This document shows, piece after piece, positions 7,574 through 16,156 of a stretch of DNA of 44,420 nucleotides. The stretch is from a virus, in the IMG/VR virus record IMGVR_UViG_3300035670_000416, positions 1-44,420 of that record. The stretch is one strand, 5' to 3'. Below the pieces are notes generated by a model. That model searched no databases. It saw only the letters and a list, made by a program, of their open reading frames with translations, and was not told the origin of the DNA. Within the stretch, counting starts at the first letter, position 1, and each line of letters opens with the position of its first letter. The translations under genes and the position numbers were made by a program.

Positions 7574-7878
7574 GTATTTACCAACTAACAACACATGAGT
7601 TTACAGAACTCTTAGAGAATGGAACTCTATACAAACTGTTCCCTGAGCTACAAGGACGTTTATTCAACGTACAGCAATTCAATACATTGAAAGCTGAATA
7701 TGAACTGAATGATGCTTTATATAATTTCCTATTTGACATCGTAGAATACACAGGCTGTGACCCTGCTGAGTTCTATGATTTGTTTATTGAACACAAAGAA
7801 GACATTCTAAATATTCTACAACATTCAGATGAATTAAATGTTGAAGGTGTATTAGCTAAATTACGGGAGGATGTATAA
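7570..7878 (+). CDS. Hypothetical acidic helical protein
   Basis: This 102-residue protein, rich in Leu, Glu and Asp and predicted all-helical, is unrecognised. It starts within an ATGA overlap after GAAGGAGAATAA, and the next gene's GTG follows its stop immediately. Confidence 0.5.
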   Translation: MSIYQLTTHEFTELLENGTLYKLFPELQGRLFNVQQFNTLKAEYELNDALYNFLFDIVEYTGCDPAEFYDLFIEHKEDILNILQHSDELNVEGVLAKLREDV

Positions 7879-8091
7879 GTGTATATTCCAATCCGACACG
7901 TTGAAGATATTGAGCTTGCTGTAAAGATTCTCATTGAAGAAGCTGTTGAGAAGGCTGAAGCGGATTTAGAAGATGAGTACGAAGAAAGGCTTACAGAGAA
8001 AGATGAAGAAATCTTAGAGCTTCGACAGACAGTATTAACATTAGAGAATGAGATTCGTTCTCTACATAAAGAGTTGATGGAAAATGACTAA
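7879..8091 (+). CDS. Small coiled-coil protein
   Basis: This 70-residue protein starts with GTG after GGGAGGATGTATAA. Residues about 15-68 form a near-continuous acidic coiled coil (KAEADLEDEYEERLTEKDEE and onward). It is unrecognised. It overlaps the annotated start region of the phosphoesterase gene. Confidence 0.5.
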   Translation: MYIPIRHVEDIELAVKILIEEAVEKAEADLEDEYEERLTEKDEEILELRQTVLTLENEIRSLHKELMEND

Positions 8092-8101
8092 GGAGAATAG
8101 T

Positions 8102-9310
8102 TTGAATAGTTGGAAAGAGAAAGCATTAGAATTGGCACAGACTGGTGTTAGCTGGAGAAAGATTGCCAAACAATTAGATGTGCCTCGCAGCACTGTGTCA
8201 GATTGGTTACGGGCACAATCTGCCAAGACTACATCTATAGTCGCGCCAGAGAAAGAGTATGATGCCGATTTAGATGTGTTAGTAAATAATCCTGACTTCA
8301 GTGTATCAAACTTGGCTAAACGTTTACGCGCTGCTCAGAAAGCGAATACACAACTACGTAAAGTGCATCGTGAAGTGTTTGACGAGGAACAATCCAATAA
8401 TGCCCTTTTAAACGCTCTAGAATTGGCTGTGGGACGTTTAAACTTGAAACCAGTGGCAGTGGCTACCCCAATACCTACAGGCCGTCAGAAGGCCACTGTG
8501 GAGCTTCTATTTAGCGATCTACAGATTGGTAAAGTTGGTGAACATTACAATACACCAAAAGCTAAACAAGCGTTAGCTCTTTACGGTGATGAAGTGTTGA
8601 GGTACATTGACCGTCAATCAAATGATTATGATATTGAGCGAATCATTTTTGCTTCATTAGGAGACATCGTAGAAGATCACATGAAGCATGGTGTTCAGTC
8701 TGCTATGGCTACTGATACGGGTTTAGCTGAACAAATGTCAGACGCTATCACAGGCATTTGGCAAAATGTGCTGAATCCGCTGTTCAAGCTGGGGGTTAAG
8801 GTCGATGTTATGTGCATTGCTGGTAACCACGGTAGCAGTCAGCACAAGGGTATGGATATGTTCAAAGCTGGGTTGTTCAGCTACGACTATACTATCTACA
8901 AAACCTTTGAACTGTTAGCTAAGAACAGTGGTTACAGTCATGTGAGCTTCATTATCCCAGAAGGTGTGTTTGGTTATCTGAATATCTATGGAAACTACGC
9001 CGTATATGAACATGGTTATTTCAACAGCTCTACGGAGAAGTCGATGTCTGACCAGATGAAAAAGCGTGGGCAACAGATTAAGAAGCACGTAGAATACTTC
9101 CGTTGTGGTGACATGCACCACACATGCAGTTATGACAGTCATCGGATTATTCTGAATGGTGCTTTCTTTGGTGTAGACGAAGGTGGTACGGAGTATTCTG
9201 GCATCCTTGGTTACAACTCTATTCCGAGTCAAGTAGCCATTACTCACGTAGCAGAGGAAAGGTTAGGTAGAACAACAGCTAAGGACTTTTACCTAATCCA
9301 AGTAGCCTAG
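8102..9310 (+). CDS. Calcineurin-like metallophosphoesterase with N-terminal helix-turn-helix
   Basis: The TTG at 8102 has an ideal AAGGAG seven bases upstream; the ATG at 8084 would place that site inside the gene. Residues about 5-38 form a helix-turn-helix (WRKIAKQLDVPRSTVSDWL). The phosphoesterase motifs follow in order: SDLQIG (about 138), LGDIVEDH (about 186), AGNHG (about 240), EHGY (about 303) and GDMHH (about 336). They bind two metals for phosphodiester or monoester hydrolysis. Motif I has Gln where the family normally has His (DxH). The fusion with a DNA-binding module suggests a nucleic acid substrate, which is inference. Confidence 0.75.
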   Translation: MNSWKEKALELAQTGVSWRKIAKQLDVPRSTVSDWLRAQSAKTTSIVAPEKEYDADLDVLVNNPDFSVSNLAKRLRAAQKANTQLRKVHREVFDEEQSNNALLNALELAVGRLNLKPVAVATPIPTGRQKATVELLFSDLQIGKVGEHYNTPKAKQALALYGDEVLRYIDRQSNDYDIERIIFASLGDIVEDHMKHGVQSAMATDTGLAEQMSDAITGIWQNVLNPLFKLGVKVDVMCIAGNHGSSQHKGMDMFKAGLFSYDYTIYKTFELLAKNSGYSHVSFIIPEGVFGYLNIYGNYAVYEHGYFNSSTEKSMSDQMKKRGQQIKKHVEYFRCGDMHHTCSYDSHRIILNGAFFGVDEGGTEYSGILGYNSIPSQVAITHVAEERLGRTTAKDFYLIQVA

Positions 9311-9326
9311 TTCATTATTAATGAAC
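9310..9326 (+). other. AT-rich hairpin behind phosphoesterase gene
   Basis: GTTCAT (9310-9315) and ATGAAC (9321-9326) are exact complements over a 5-nt loop, directly behind the stop. Without a U-tract it is a weak terminator candidate at best and may protect the 3' end of the mRNA. Confidence 0.35.
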
Positions 9327-9349
9327 ATCCAATAAAAATGAACAAACGC

Positions 9350-9407
9350 TTGACACAGGAATTGAAGTTGTGTAGAATTATAGTCCGACAACACGTTCCT
9401 GTGTCAA
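9350..9407. promoter_or_regulatory. Promoter inside a perfect 12-bp dyad; face-to-face promoters
   Basis: On the plus strand TTGACA (9350-9355), a 17-bp spacer and TAGAAT (9373-9378) form a strong promoter for the gene at 9425. The same TTGACA begins a 12-bp arm, TTGACACAGGAA (9350-9361), whose exact inverse TTCCTGTGTCAA lies at 9396-9407. The right arm therefore supplies a TTGACA on the minus strand, 19 bp from a perfect TATAAT (9377-9382 read on the minus strand). The dyad is centred on the overlapping -10 boxes and could be an operator. Confidence 0.7.
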
Positions 9408-9424
9408 TTGAGAGGAGAGAAATT

Positions 9425-10165
9425 ATGAGTTATAGATTAGCTGATGGTAGTTTGTCTACAGACTATACAGAAGGAGATTTGTTCGTTGGTGGGTTTGTTG
9501 GTGCTGAGGGAGAAACACCGCAATTTTTAAGTGGAAGTATTGTTCGATTAGATCGAGATGATACAACGCACTGTCCTTATTTTGAATTAATAGAGGGTTT
9601 TTTTGAACCAAATACATGCGCTGTAGGGGATTACATTTACGAAGATTGGGCTTGCCTTAAAAAACATACCGTCAAAGAACAAGACCCAGAAGTAACAATT
9701 CGTCAGTCAGAAGTAGACGCTTATATTGATGAAATCAACATGCTTCGTGAGCTTGTCGCTGAGATTACATTACAATCTGATTTCAATTCATTAGAACAGC
9801 AAGCAGAGGCTTTCCGTGTCCTTAATGATAAGATGCTTAGTCATCAATCTTACAAACAAGGTGATGGTGGCTCTACACGAATCGGTGAATTGTCGAAGCA
9901 ACTGGATGTATTGTTTGCAGCCTACGATAGCTTGGCAGGTAAACAGAAAGAACAAACCTTCAAACCTGTCTCAGAAATGACTCTTGAAGATTGGCAACAG
10001 GCTTTGGAAGAAGGTTGGGAGTTCTTAGATAATTACGGGGATATTAACACGGTTACTGAGATTACGGACCTAGTGTTCTTTAGTGAATATTGTTACGGTT
10101 TCAGCATTGATGGGAAGCATTCAATTGATTCAGAAAATAACTTTATTGTCAAACGTATTAAATGA
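9425..10165 (+). CDS. Hypothetical protein
   Basis: The ATG at 9425 follows GAGAGGAGAGAAATT and lies downstream of the promoter; the in-frame ATG at 9338 precedes the -35 box and is rejected. This gives 246 residues: a beta-rich N-terminal part (about 1-85), a helical middle (about 95-175) and a mixed C-terminal part (KPVSEMTLEDWQQALEEGWE and on). No family recognised. It leads the transcript into the nucleotide-metabolism block and is the best candidate to be controlled by the dyad. Confidence 0.5.
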   Translation: MSYRLADGSLSTDYTEGDLFVGGFVGAEGETPQFLSGSIVRLDRDDTTHCPYFELIEGFFEPNTCAVGDYIYEDWACLKKHTVKEQDPEVTIRQSEVDAYIDEINMLRELVAEITLQSDFNSLEQQAEAFRVLNDKMLSHQSYKQGDGGSTRIGELSKQLDVLFAAYDSLAGKQKEQTFKPVSEMTLEDWQQALEEGWEFLDNYGDINTVTEITDLVFFSEYCYGFSIDGKHSIDSENNFIVKRIK

Positions 10166-10176
10166 GGAGAGAATTA

Positions 10177-10713
10177 GTGAAAGATACATTGAAATTCTTT
10201 GAAATTGCCAAGCCAAACCCAACCATTGCTGATGCACAAACGCAGCTCGGAGTTCACATTGAAGAATTCCAAGAAATGTTCGTAGAAGGTCTAGCGTTTG
10301 GTGCAGAATCAGATATTGCCTTAGCAACTGCTGAAGTTTCAGATTACTATAAAGATAAACAAGACTATAATTTTCTTGTTGACTTAGACCGTATTGCTAT
10401 GGCTGATTCATTAGCAGACCAGTACGTGACTTTGATTGGTACAGCACGAGCTTTGGGTATTGATATTGAAGGTGCTGTCAAAGAAGTGGAAGCTTCTAAC
10501 TTGAGTAAGTTTATTTATGTTGGTGATCGTGAACTCACTCACGAGGACTTGGGAAGCTTTGCTCAGCAATGTAATGACATTGAATTACAAGGGAGATACC
10601 AAGGAGTTCATTGGAAACGTGTTGGTGAATACATCGTGTTCTATGACCAGAACGGAAAAATATTAAAGTCACCATCAACCTACTTTGAACCTAAATTAGA
10701 GGCGTACATCTAA
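10177..10713 (+). CDS. All-alpha NTP pyrophosphohydrolase (MazG/PRA-PH-like)
   Basis: The start is GTG at 10177 after AGGAGAGAATTA; the ATG at 10162 overlaps that site. The helical core has the metal-binding pattern HIEEFQEMF, then ADSLADQYVTLIGTARALGI and AVKEVEASNLSKF, as in the phage branch of phosphoribosyl-ATP pyrophosphohydrolase/MazG-like proteins. The tail ending in KSPSTYFEPKL is typical too. These enzymes convert NTPs to NMPs and pyrophosphate, cleaning or tuning nucleotide pools or lowering alarmone levels. It stands two genes ahead of thyX and near nrdA/nrdB, which fits nucleotide metabolism. Confidence 0.75.
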   Translation: MKDTLKFFEIAKPNPTIADAQTQLGVHIEEFQEMFVEGLAFGAESDIALATAEVSDYYKDKQDYNFLVDLDRIAMADSLADQYVTLIGTARALGIDIEGAVKEVEASNLSKFIYVGDRELTHEDLGSFAQQCNDIELQGRYQGVHWKRVGEYIVFYDQNGKILKSPSTYFEPKLEAYI

Positions 10714-10901
10714 TGATTGAACCAAGTATCACTGAATGGAAATTTGAATATGTATCAACAAATCACAGTGTATTTCGTGGAGTGATTAAGGCTGTTAGTG
10801 TTGACAACAGAAATACACAAGCACTGAGCTTGCTTTTTAATAGGTATCGGCGTAAGATTGGTTTAGAGAATGTGAAGTTTGTTGAATTGAATAAGGAGTA
10901 G
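10713..10901 (+). CDS. Hypothetical small protein
   Basis: This 62-residue protein begins in a TAATG overlap with the pyrophosphohydrolase stop. It has a basic C-terminal half (NRYRRKIGLENVKF). No family recognised. It is kept because of the coupling and because it fills the gap to thyX. Confidence 0.5.
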   Translation: MIEPSITEWKFEYVSTNHSVFRGVIKAVSVDNRNTQALSLLFNRYRRKIGLENVKFVELNKE

Positions 10902-10905
10902 TAAT

Positions 10906-11598
10906 TTGAAGGTACAACATTTTAAAGATAAGTACGAAGTAAACGCAATCGGTATTACGGTTCCTTTGGTTGATTATATTCCAGATAGCGAAGGTCTGAT
11001 CAGCTACCAAGCTCGTGTGAGCAATCCAAACAATCAGTTAGATTTTGATACAGCAGACAAACTGTTAGCTTACTGCGCTCGTAATGGTCATTGGTCTGTA
11101 TTTGATATGGCTAATCTTGTATTAGAGATTAAAGCTCCTCGCGACATTAGCCGTCAAGCGTTACGACACAGCTCAGCAAAGTTTCAAGAGTTTAGTCAAC
11201 GGTATGCTGACGTAACAGATGATATGTTCTGCCTGCGAGAGCTACGTAAGCAAGACACGAAGAATCGTCAGAACTCAATCGCTGGAGCATTTACGTCAGA
11301 GGAAGAAGCTGAGTGGTATGCTGACCAAGAAGAAGTCATTCAGTTGGTTCAATCTAAAGTGAAGAAGTGGCGCAGTCGTGATGCTGCAAAAGAATGCACT
11401 CGTGTATTTATGCCGGAAGGTCTTACTATGTCAGCTATGTATATGAATGGTACAGTTCGCACTTGGATTCACTACACCGGATTACGGACGGAGCGTGGGG
11501 TAACACAAGATGAACATTGTGATGTGGCTGATGCTGCTAAGGAATTCTTACTGAAGTATTTCCCTTCGCTGAGTAAAGTATTAACGGAGCAACAATGA
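10906..11598 (+). CDS. thyX: Flavin-dependent thymidylate synthase
   Basis: The segment RHSSAKFQEFSQRY (residues 87-100) is the ThyX signature (RHRxxSxNExSxRY) in the phage-like FQEFSQRY form; the third position is Ser instead of Arg. The preceding SRQALRH and the later TWIHYTGLRTERGVTQDEH are also family hallmarks. ThyX makes dTMP from dUMP using methylene-tetrahydrofolate and FAD/NADPH. The length of 230 residues is normal. The start is TTG after AAGGAGTAGTAA. It is in one operon with glutaredoxin and ribonucleotide reductase, supplying dNTPs for phage replication. Confidence 0.92.
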   Translation: MKVQHFKDKYEVNAIGITVPLVDYIPDSEGLISYQARVSNPNNQLDFDTADKLLAYCARNGHWSVFDMANLVLEIKAPRDISRQALRHSSAKFQEFSQRYADVTDDMFCLRELRKQDTKNRQNSIAGAFTSEEEAEWYADQEEVIQLVQSKVKKWRSRDAAKECTRVFMPEGLTMSAMYMNGTVRTWIHYTGLRTERGVTQDEHCDVADAAKEFLLKYFPSLSKVLTEQQ

Positions 11599-11966
11599 TG
11601 CAGTTGAAAGACCTCCCTAAAATTGATGACAAGTATTTTGACTTCAATTACAATGTACCTTTAGTGGATTTAGCCAACACCACTGCATGTCGTGAAGGTT
11701 ACTGTAATGCAGAGAATGACCGCTTGATTAAGTCAATGCTTCATATTTTCGGCATGGACGTCAACCGTCCTTATGAGCGCTTAGAGTTAGCTGATGGGCA
11801 AACGTTTCGTTCTCCTATTACTAACCTTGAACAGACAGGTGGATACATTTACAGCGGTTATGAACGTTCAGATGAAGCATGGAAGAAACGTGGCAAAGAC
11901 AATATGGTGAAGTATCTGTTTGGGTACAATGAAGAATTTTTTAAAGCATTAGGATTGAAGGAGTGA
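11595..11966 (+). CDS. Hypothetical protein in dNTP operon
   Basis: This 123-residue protein overlaps the thyX stop by ATGA; a second ATG directly follows the first, so either may be used. It contains ACREGYCN and aromatic-rich segments but no motif I recognise. Its position between thyX and glutaredoxin suggests, but does not prove, a role in nucleotide metabolism. Confidence 0.5.
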   Translation: MMQLKDLPKIDDKYFDFNYNVPLVDLANTTACREGYCNAENDRLIKSMLHIFGMDVNRPYERLELADGQTFRSPITNLEQTGGYIYSGYERSDEAWKKRGKDNMVKYLFGYNEEFFKALGLKE

Positions 11967-11968
11967 AG

Positions 11969-12169
11969 ATGTATTCTGAAGGGCTGGTGGTATTTAGTAA
12001 AAACGTATGTCCTAATTGTGTTACTGTGAAGAATAAGCTTAAAGCTCAGGGGAAAGAGTTCACAGAGATTAAGTTAGAAGAAAACCCAGAAGCATTGGTA
12101 TTTTTGAAAGAACAAGGTTTTCGTTCTGTTCCTGTAGTGATGCAGGATGGTGTAGTGGTGGCAGTATGA
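11969..12169 (+). CDS. Glutaredoxin (NrdH/Grx-like)
   Basis: This 66-residue thioredoxin-fold protein has the redox motif CPNC near the N-terminus (after VVFSKNV), the cis-proline segment RSVPVVM and a final VVV strand. It is short, as in phage glutaredoxins. The ATG at 11969 is chosen because AAGGAG ends 5 bp upstream; the GTG at 11963 overlaps that site. The stop overlaps the nrdA ATG, so the reductant for ribonucleotide reductase is made together with the enzyme. Confidence 0.85.
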   Translation: MYSEGLVVFSKNVCPNCVTVKNKLKAQGKEFTEIKLEENPEALVFLKEQGFRSVPVVMQDGVVVAV

Positions 12170-14337
12170 TTAGTTCAGTAACTAAGCGTAATGGTGAAGT
12201 GGTTCCATTCGACACAGACAAATTTAATCGTTGGGCTGAGTATGCAACGGAAGTTGGCGGTAATTGGTCAGACATTGCATTTGAGACATACAAAAAACTA
12301 ACAGATAAAATCTCTACAGTGGATATTCACCAAACGATGATTGACGTTTGTATTGATAAAGAGAATCTTGAATATAGTCGTGTAGCAAGTCGTTTAGAGT
12401 TTGCTACGATTCGTAAGAACATGAAGTATGTCTTTGGTGTCGATGATCGAGATAGCTTGAAAGATATTCTGCAAGCGTATGAAGATTTCGGTGTATGGGA
12501 TAGTGACTATATACCTCCATACAATCCAGTCTGGGAGGATTGGTATAATGAGATTAAGCAGACACGTTTGGAGTATTGGCAGGTAAAGCAGTTCACAGAT
12601 AAGTATGCTTGTAAGATTAACGATGTAGTGATTGAAACACCTCACTTAGCGTACTTCGGTATCTCTGTTGCTTTGTTCGGTGACACACAGAAAGCTTTTG
12701 ATTTCATGAAAGCTTTAGTGAAAGGTAAGATTAATCTGCCAACACCAGCACTTAACGGTTTACGTAATGGTGATTGGGACACGATTAGTTGCTGTGTAAT
12801 TAGTGCTGAGGACTCTACCGAGTCTATTGGCGTAGCTAATCACATCGCTTATCGGATGACAGCGAAGAAAGCAGGTATCGGCATTGAGTACACATTACGC
12901 ACTAAACACTCTCCAGTGAAAGGTGGTCGTGTAGCCCACTTAGGATTGAGTCCTATTTACAAAGCATTAAATGGTGAAGTGAAGGCGTTGACACAAATCA
13001 CTCGCGGTGGTAACGCTACAGTGACAGTGCAGTGTATCAATCCAGAAGTGATGGATGTGTTCAACTGGAAATCTCAGTTGACTGACTTCGAAACACGTAT
13101 TGACAAGCTGGATTATTCGTTCGCTTTCAATGACGCATTCTTCAATGCTGTAGTGACTGATACAGACTGGTATATGTTTAGTCTGTCTGATGCGCCAAAA
13201 CTGTATGATTTGTTCTATACGGCAGATGCGGATACCTACAACAAAGCTGTAGAGAAGTTGCTGAAGGTTGCTACGAAGCACAAGAAAGTTAAAGCTCGTG
13301 AGATGTTAAAAGCTTTCCTTACAATCAGACAAGAGACAGGGCGTTTCTATGCAATCAATGTGAGCAGAGCAAATAAACATACTCCGTTCTTAGACACAAT
13401 TAGACAGTCAAACTTGTGTATGGAGATCCAGCTTCCGACAAAAGGTTACAAAGGGATGAAAGAGCTTTATTCGTCCAAAGCTACAGGTGAAACAGCTTTC
13501 TGTTCTTTATCTGGAATCAATGTAGCTGCTGTGACGGATGATGAATACGAGCACATAGCCGATTTGACACTGGAAGCTATTGACATTATGATCGAGAACG
13601 CACCAATGATGACAGACTCAATGAAAGCCGATATTATGTCTCGTCGTTCTGTTGGCGTAGGCATGTTGGGATTAGCTGTTGACTTATACAATAATAACCT
13701 TGATTATGACGGGTCTATAGAGTCTTTAGAGCGTGTTAGATATTTAGCCGAGCGACACCACTACTATTTACTGAAAGCCTCCCAAAAGCTCTCTGAGGCT
13801 TCAGGCTTCGCTGTGGAAGGTATTGATGTGAACTGGCTACCTATTGACACAGCAATGAAGAAAGACTGTAAGTTCGATTGGGAAGCATTGCGAGGTAAAC
13901 CACGGAAACATTCGGTACTTGTTGCTCACATGCCTACCGAGAGCAGCAGTCTTTTGAGTGGTGTACCTAACTCCGTGTACAGTCCTAGAGGGAAGATTGT
14001 GTATAAGAAGTGTCGTAAAGGTGTGGTTCAGTCTATCTGCAAAGAGTTTGTTGAAGGTAAACATTTAACCGCATGGGATATTGACAATAATGTGATGTCG
14101 AAGTATTATTCTGAAATACAAGATTTTACTGACCAAGCCACAAGTTGTGATGTGTTCCGCGCCCCTGAGAACTATCCTGATGGTAAGGTTCCGATGTCTG
14201 TTCTGATGAAGGAGTTTGTCACTCACTTCAAGCTAGGCAACAAGACTTGGTATTACGTCAATACTAAACCCAAACGAGCCACTACGTTACACAATACAGT
14301 AGAAGCTGAAGATGGTTGCGAATCTTGTAAGTTGTAA
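12166..14337 (+). CDS. nrdA: Class Ia ribonucleotide reductase, large (alpha) subunit
   Basis: An ATP-cone occupies about residues 1-90 (VTKRNGEVVPFDTDKF). The catalytic core has Cys near 209-210 (TISCCVIS), the NLCME motif at 416-420 with the thiyl-radical Cys418, and the partner Cys446 (AFCSLSGINV). The C-terminal YYVNTKPKR carries radical-transfer tyrosines, and the tail ends in CESCKL, the CxxC reduced by glutaredoxin. With NrdB it reduces NDPs to dNDPs. The length of 723 residues is close to E. coli NrdA. No insertion is seen, although reductase genes are favourite homing targets. Confidence 0.95.
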   Translation: MISSVTKRNGEVVPFDTDKFNRWAEYATEVGGNWSDIAFETYKKLTDKISTVDIHQTMIDVCIDKENLEYSRVASRLEFATIRKNMKYVFGVDDRDSLKDILQAYEDFGVWDSDYIPPYNPVWEDWYNEIKQTRLEYWQVKQFTDKYACKINDVVIETPHLAYFGISVALFGDTQKAFDFMKALVKGKINLPTPALNGLRNGDWDTISCCVISAEDSTESIGVANHIAYRMTAKKAGIGIEYTLRTKHSPVKGGRVAHLGLSPIYKALNGEVKALTQITRGGNATVTVQCINPEVMDVFNWKSQLTDFETRIDKLDYSFAFNDAFFNAVVTDTDWYMFSLSDAPKLYDLFYTADADTYNKAVEKLLKVATKHKKVKAREMLKAFLTIRQETGRFYAINVSRANKHTPFLDTIRQSNLCMEIQLPTKGYKGMKELYSSKATGETAFCSLSGINVAAVTDDEYEHIADLTLEAIDIMIENAPMMTDSMKADIMSRRSVGVGMLGLAVDLYNNNLDYDGSIESLERVRYLAERHHYYLLKASQKLSEASGFAVEGIDVNWLPIDTAMKKDCKFDWEALRGKPRKHSVLVAHMPTESSSLLSGVPNSVYSPRGKIVYKKCRKGVVQSICKEFVEGKHLTAWDIDNNVMSKYYSEIQDFTDQATSCDVFRAPENYPDGKVPMSVLMKEFVTHFKLGNKTWYYVNTKPKRATTLHNTVEAEDGCESCKL

Positions 14338-14341
14338 TTTT

Positions 14342-14365
14342 AAGGGAGCGTAATGCTCCCTTTTT
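14342..14365 (+). terminator. Rho-independent terminator between nrdA and nrdB
   Basis: AAGGGAGC (14342-14349), a 5-nt loop and GCTCCCTT (14355-14362) are followed by further T residues. It would reduce transcription of nrdB relative to nrdA, unless an internal promoter exists, which I do not see. Confidence 0.8.
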
Positions 14366-14381
14366 CATTTCTGGAGGAAAC

Positions 14382-15458
14382 ATGTTAGAAGTATTCAACG
14401 TAAATAATAAAGGCTATGTCACAGGTAAATATCCATTATTCTTGGGTGAGAAGTTAGGTTTGTATGATTCTGTGAACGTAGCTTATCCTGACATTGAAGA
14501 ACTTTACCAGCAACAGTTTGGTCAACGCTGGAGTGAGTTTGAGTATGACCTCACACAAGACAAAATGGATATGCTCACTCTACCTAAAGAAACTACAGAC
14601 TTGATGGTAGAGACAATCATGTGGCAATATACAGCAGATAGTATTGCAGCTAAGTCGTTGGCTGAACTACTACTACCCTATGTCACAAACAGTGAGCTTG
14701 AAGCTATGGTGACTATCCAAAGTTTCTTTGAGATTATTCACAGTAGAACATACGCTCATATTGTTAAGCAGACAATCCCTAACGCTAAGGATTTGTTGGA
14801 GAAGACCTACGGTAATGTAGAAGTGATTAAACGCTCTAAAGTGATCGGAGAAGCTTTTGGTGCGTTGTACAGATTGAAAGAAGACAGTCCACGTAAAGAA
14901 AAGATTCGCGCATTACTTCGTGTTATGTTTGCTTTGATGGCTTTCGAAGGTGTAAGCTTCATGTCATCGTTTGCTGTGACATTCGCTATTGCTGAGACAG
15001 GTGTGTTTCAAGGTATTGCTGGTTTGGTAGGATTGATATGTTTTGATGAGCTACTTCACGCCAAGATGGACTATACTGTGCTGAAGAATTTGTTGAAAGA
15101 CCCTGAATGGTATGCTGAGTTCTTAGCTATTAAACCTGAGATTAACGCAATCATCAACGCCGTAGTTGAGCAGGAATATAAGTGGACAGAACATCTATTT
15201 AGTGAAGGTCGTAGAGTGGTTGGCTTGAGTCCTGTATTACTTCGAGAGTTTGTAATGTATATGGCAACTCCGTTGTATAAGAGCTTTGATCTCGTAGCGG
15301 AACAACCGTTTATTGAGAAGAACCCACTACCGTACATGAACAAGTATTTAAAGTCTGGTGTGATTCAAGTGGCTGCTCAAGAAGTACAGTTAAGTGATTA
15401 CAATGTGGGTAACATTGTTGATGATACAGATAATTTAGATTTGAACTTTGAGGTGTAA
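14382..15458 (+). CDS. nrdB: Class Ia ribonucleotide reductase, small (beta) subunit
   Basis: The iron ligands and radical tyrosine are in register with E. coli NrdB: D86 (WQYTAD), E117 and H120 (FFEIIH), Y124 (SRTYAH), and the second pair in CFDELLHAK. All key residues are present, so it is predicted to be an active diiron-tyrosyl radical subunit. The length of 358 residues and the acidic tail (DTDNLDLNFEV), which docks on NrdA, are normal. ATG follows TGGAGGAAAC. A homing endonuclease gene begins right behind it. Confidence 0.95.
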   Translation: MLEVFNVNNKGYVTGKYPLFLGEKLGLYDSVNVAYPDIEELYQQQFGQRWSEFEYDLTQDKMDMLTLPKETTDLMVETIMWQYTADSIAAKSLAELLLPYVTNSELEAMVTIQSFFEIIHSRTYAHIVKQTIPNAKDLLEKTYGNVEVIKRSKVIGEAFGALYRLKEDSPRKEKIRALLRVMFALMAFEGVSFMSSFAVTFAIAETGVFQGIAGLVGLICFDELLHAKMDYTVLKNLLKDPEWYAEFLAIKPEINAIINAVVEQEYKWTEHLFSEGRRVVGLSPVLLREFVMYMATPLYKSFDLVAEQPFIEKNPLPYMNKYLKSGVIQVAAQEVQLSDYNVGNIVDDTDNLDLNFEV

Positions 15459-15459
15459 C

Positions 15460-16110
15460 TTGGGAAAATTAATTGATAGAGTAGGTGAGCGCTTCGGGAA
15501 ACTTGTTGTTTTGGAGAAGGACTCGCCTCATGTATCACCGAAAGGTCGCTATACGGTAATGTGGAAGTGTCTTTGTGATTGCGGGAATACATGCACGGTA
15601 AGTGTAAATAACCTACGTAAAGGTGATACCAAGTCTTGCGGTTGTTTGAATTTGGAAAGATTGACGACACACGGAATGTCTGATACACCGACTTATACTG
15701 TCTGGGAGTCAATGAAACGAAGGTGTGATGATCCAAATCATCCGAGTTATGTGACGTATTCTAAAATTGGTTATGACCCTGCTTGGAAGCACTTTGAAAA
15801 CTTTCTTGAAGATATGGGAATAAGACCAGAAGGTTTATCTCTGGATCGTATAGACAATAACAAAGGGTATAGTAAGAGTAATTGCCGATGGGCTACTAAA
15901 ACAGTGCAGGCGCACAACAAAACGGTGGAACATTCTACAGAGTTTACAGGAGTGCATCACTATAAAGCGAACGGCAAATACCAAGCATACGTAGCTAAAG
16001 ATGGTGTTATGTACCACCTAGGTTACTTTGACACAGCAGAGTCTGCTGCTGTTGCTAGGGATGCAAAAGCTTTAGAGTTGTACGGCGCTGAAGCCTCTTT
16101 GAACTTCTGA
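15460..16110 (+). CDS. HNH/AP2 homing endonuclease
   Basis: TTG at 15460 is chosen: GAGGTG lies just upstream, inside the last nrdB codons. The N-terminal part has CLCDCG and SCGC cysteine pairs of a zinc-ribbon-like module (about 30-62). The central part is the HNH variant YTVWESMKRRCDD, YDPAWKHFENFLEDMG, LSLDRIDNNKGYSKSNCRWA. The C-terminal part is AP2 (EFTGVHHYKANGKYQAYVAK). This architecture is common in mobile genes next to phage ribonucleotide reductase genes. nrdB appears intact, so the element is free-standing. It probably uses nrdB translation for its expression. Confidence 0.88.
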   Translation: MGKLIDRVGERFGKLVVLEKDSPHVSPKGRYTVMWKCLCDCGNTCTVSVNNLRKGDTKSCGCLNLERLTTHGMSDTPTYTVWESMKRRCDDPNHPSYVTYSKIGYDPAWKHFENFLEDMGIRPEGLSLDRIDNNKGYSKSNCRWATKTVQAHNKTVEHSTEFTGVHHYKANGKYQAYVAKDGVMYHLGYFDTAESAAVARDAKALELYGAEASLNF

Positions 16111-16115
16111 ACATT

Positions 16116-16140
16116 AGCCCCGCTCATGCGGGGCTTTTTA
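16116..16140 (+). terminator. Strong rho-independent terminator
   Basis: AGCCCCGC (16116-16123), a TCAT loop and GCGGGGCT (16128-16135) are followed by TTTTTA. It ends the long nucleotide-metabolism transcript right after the homing endonuclease gene. Confidence 0.9.
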
Positions 16141-16156
16141 TTGTCTAAAATAAATG

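Noticed and set aside
9338-9424. Longer N-terminus for the gene at 9425
   Set aside because: The ATG at 9338 lies upstream of the -35 box and the extra residues have no Shine-Dalgarno; the ATG at 9425 has GAGAGGAGAG.
12166-15458. Introns or inteins in nrdA or nrdB
   Set aside because: Both reading frames are continuous, normal in length and contain all catalytic residues without insertions.
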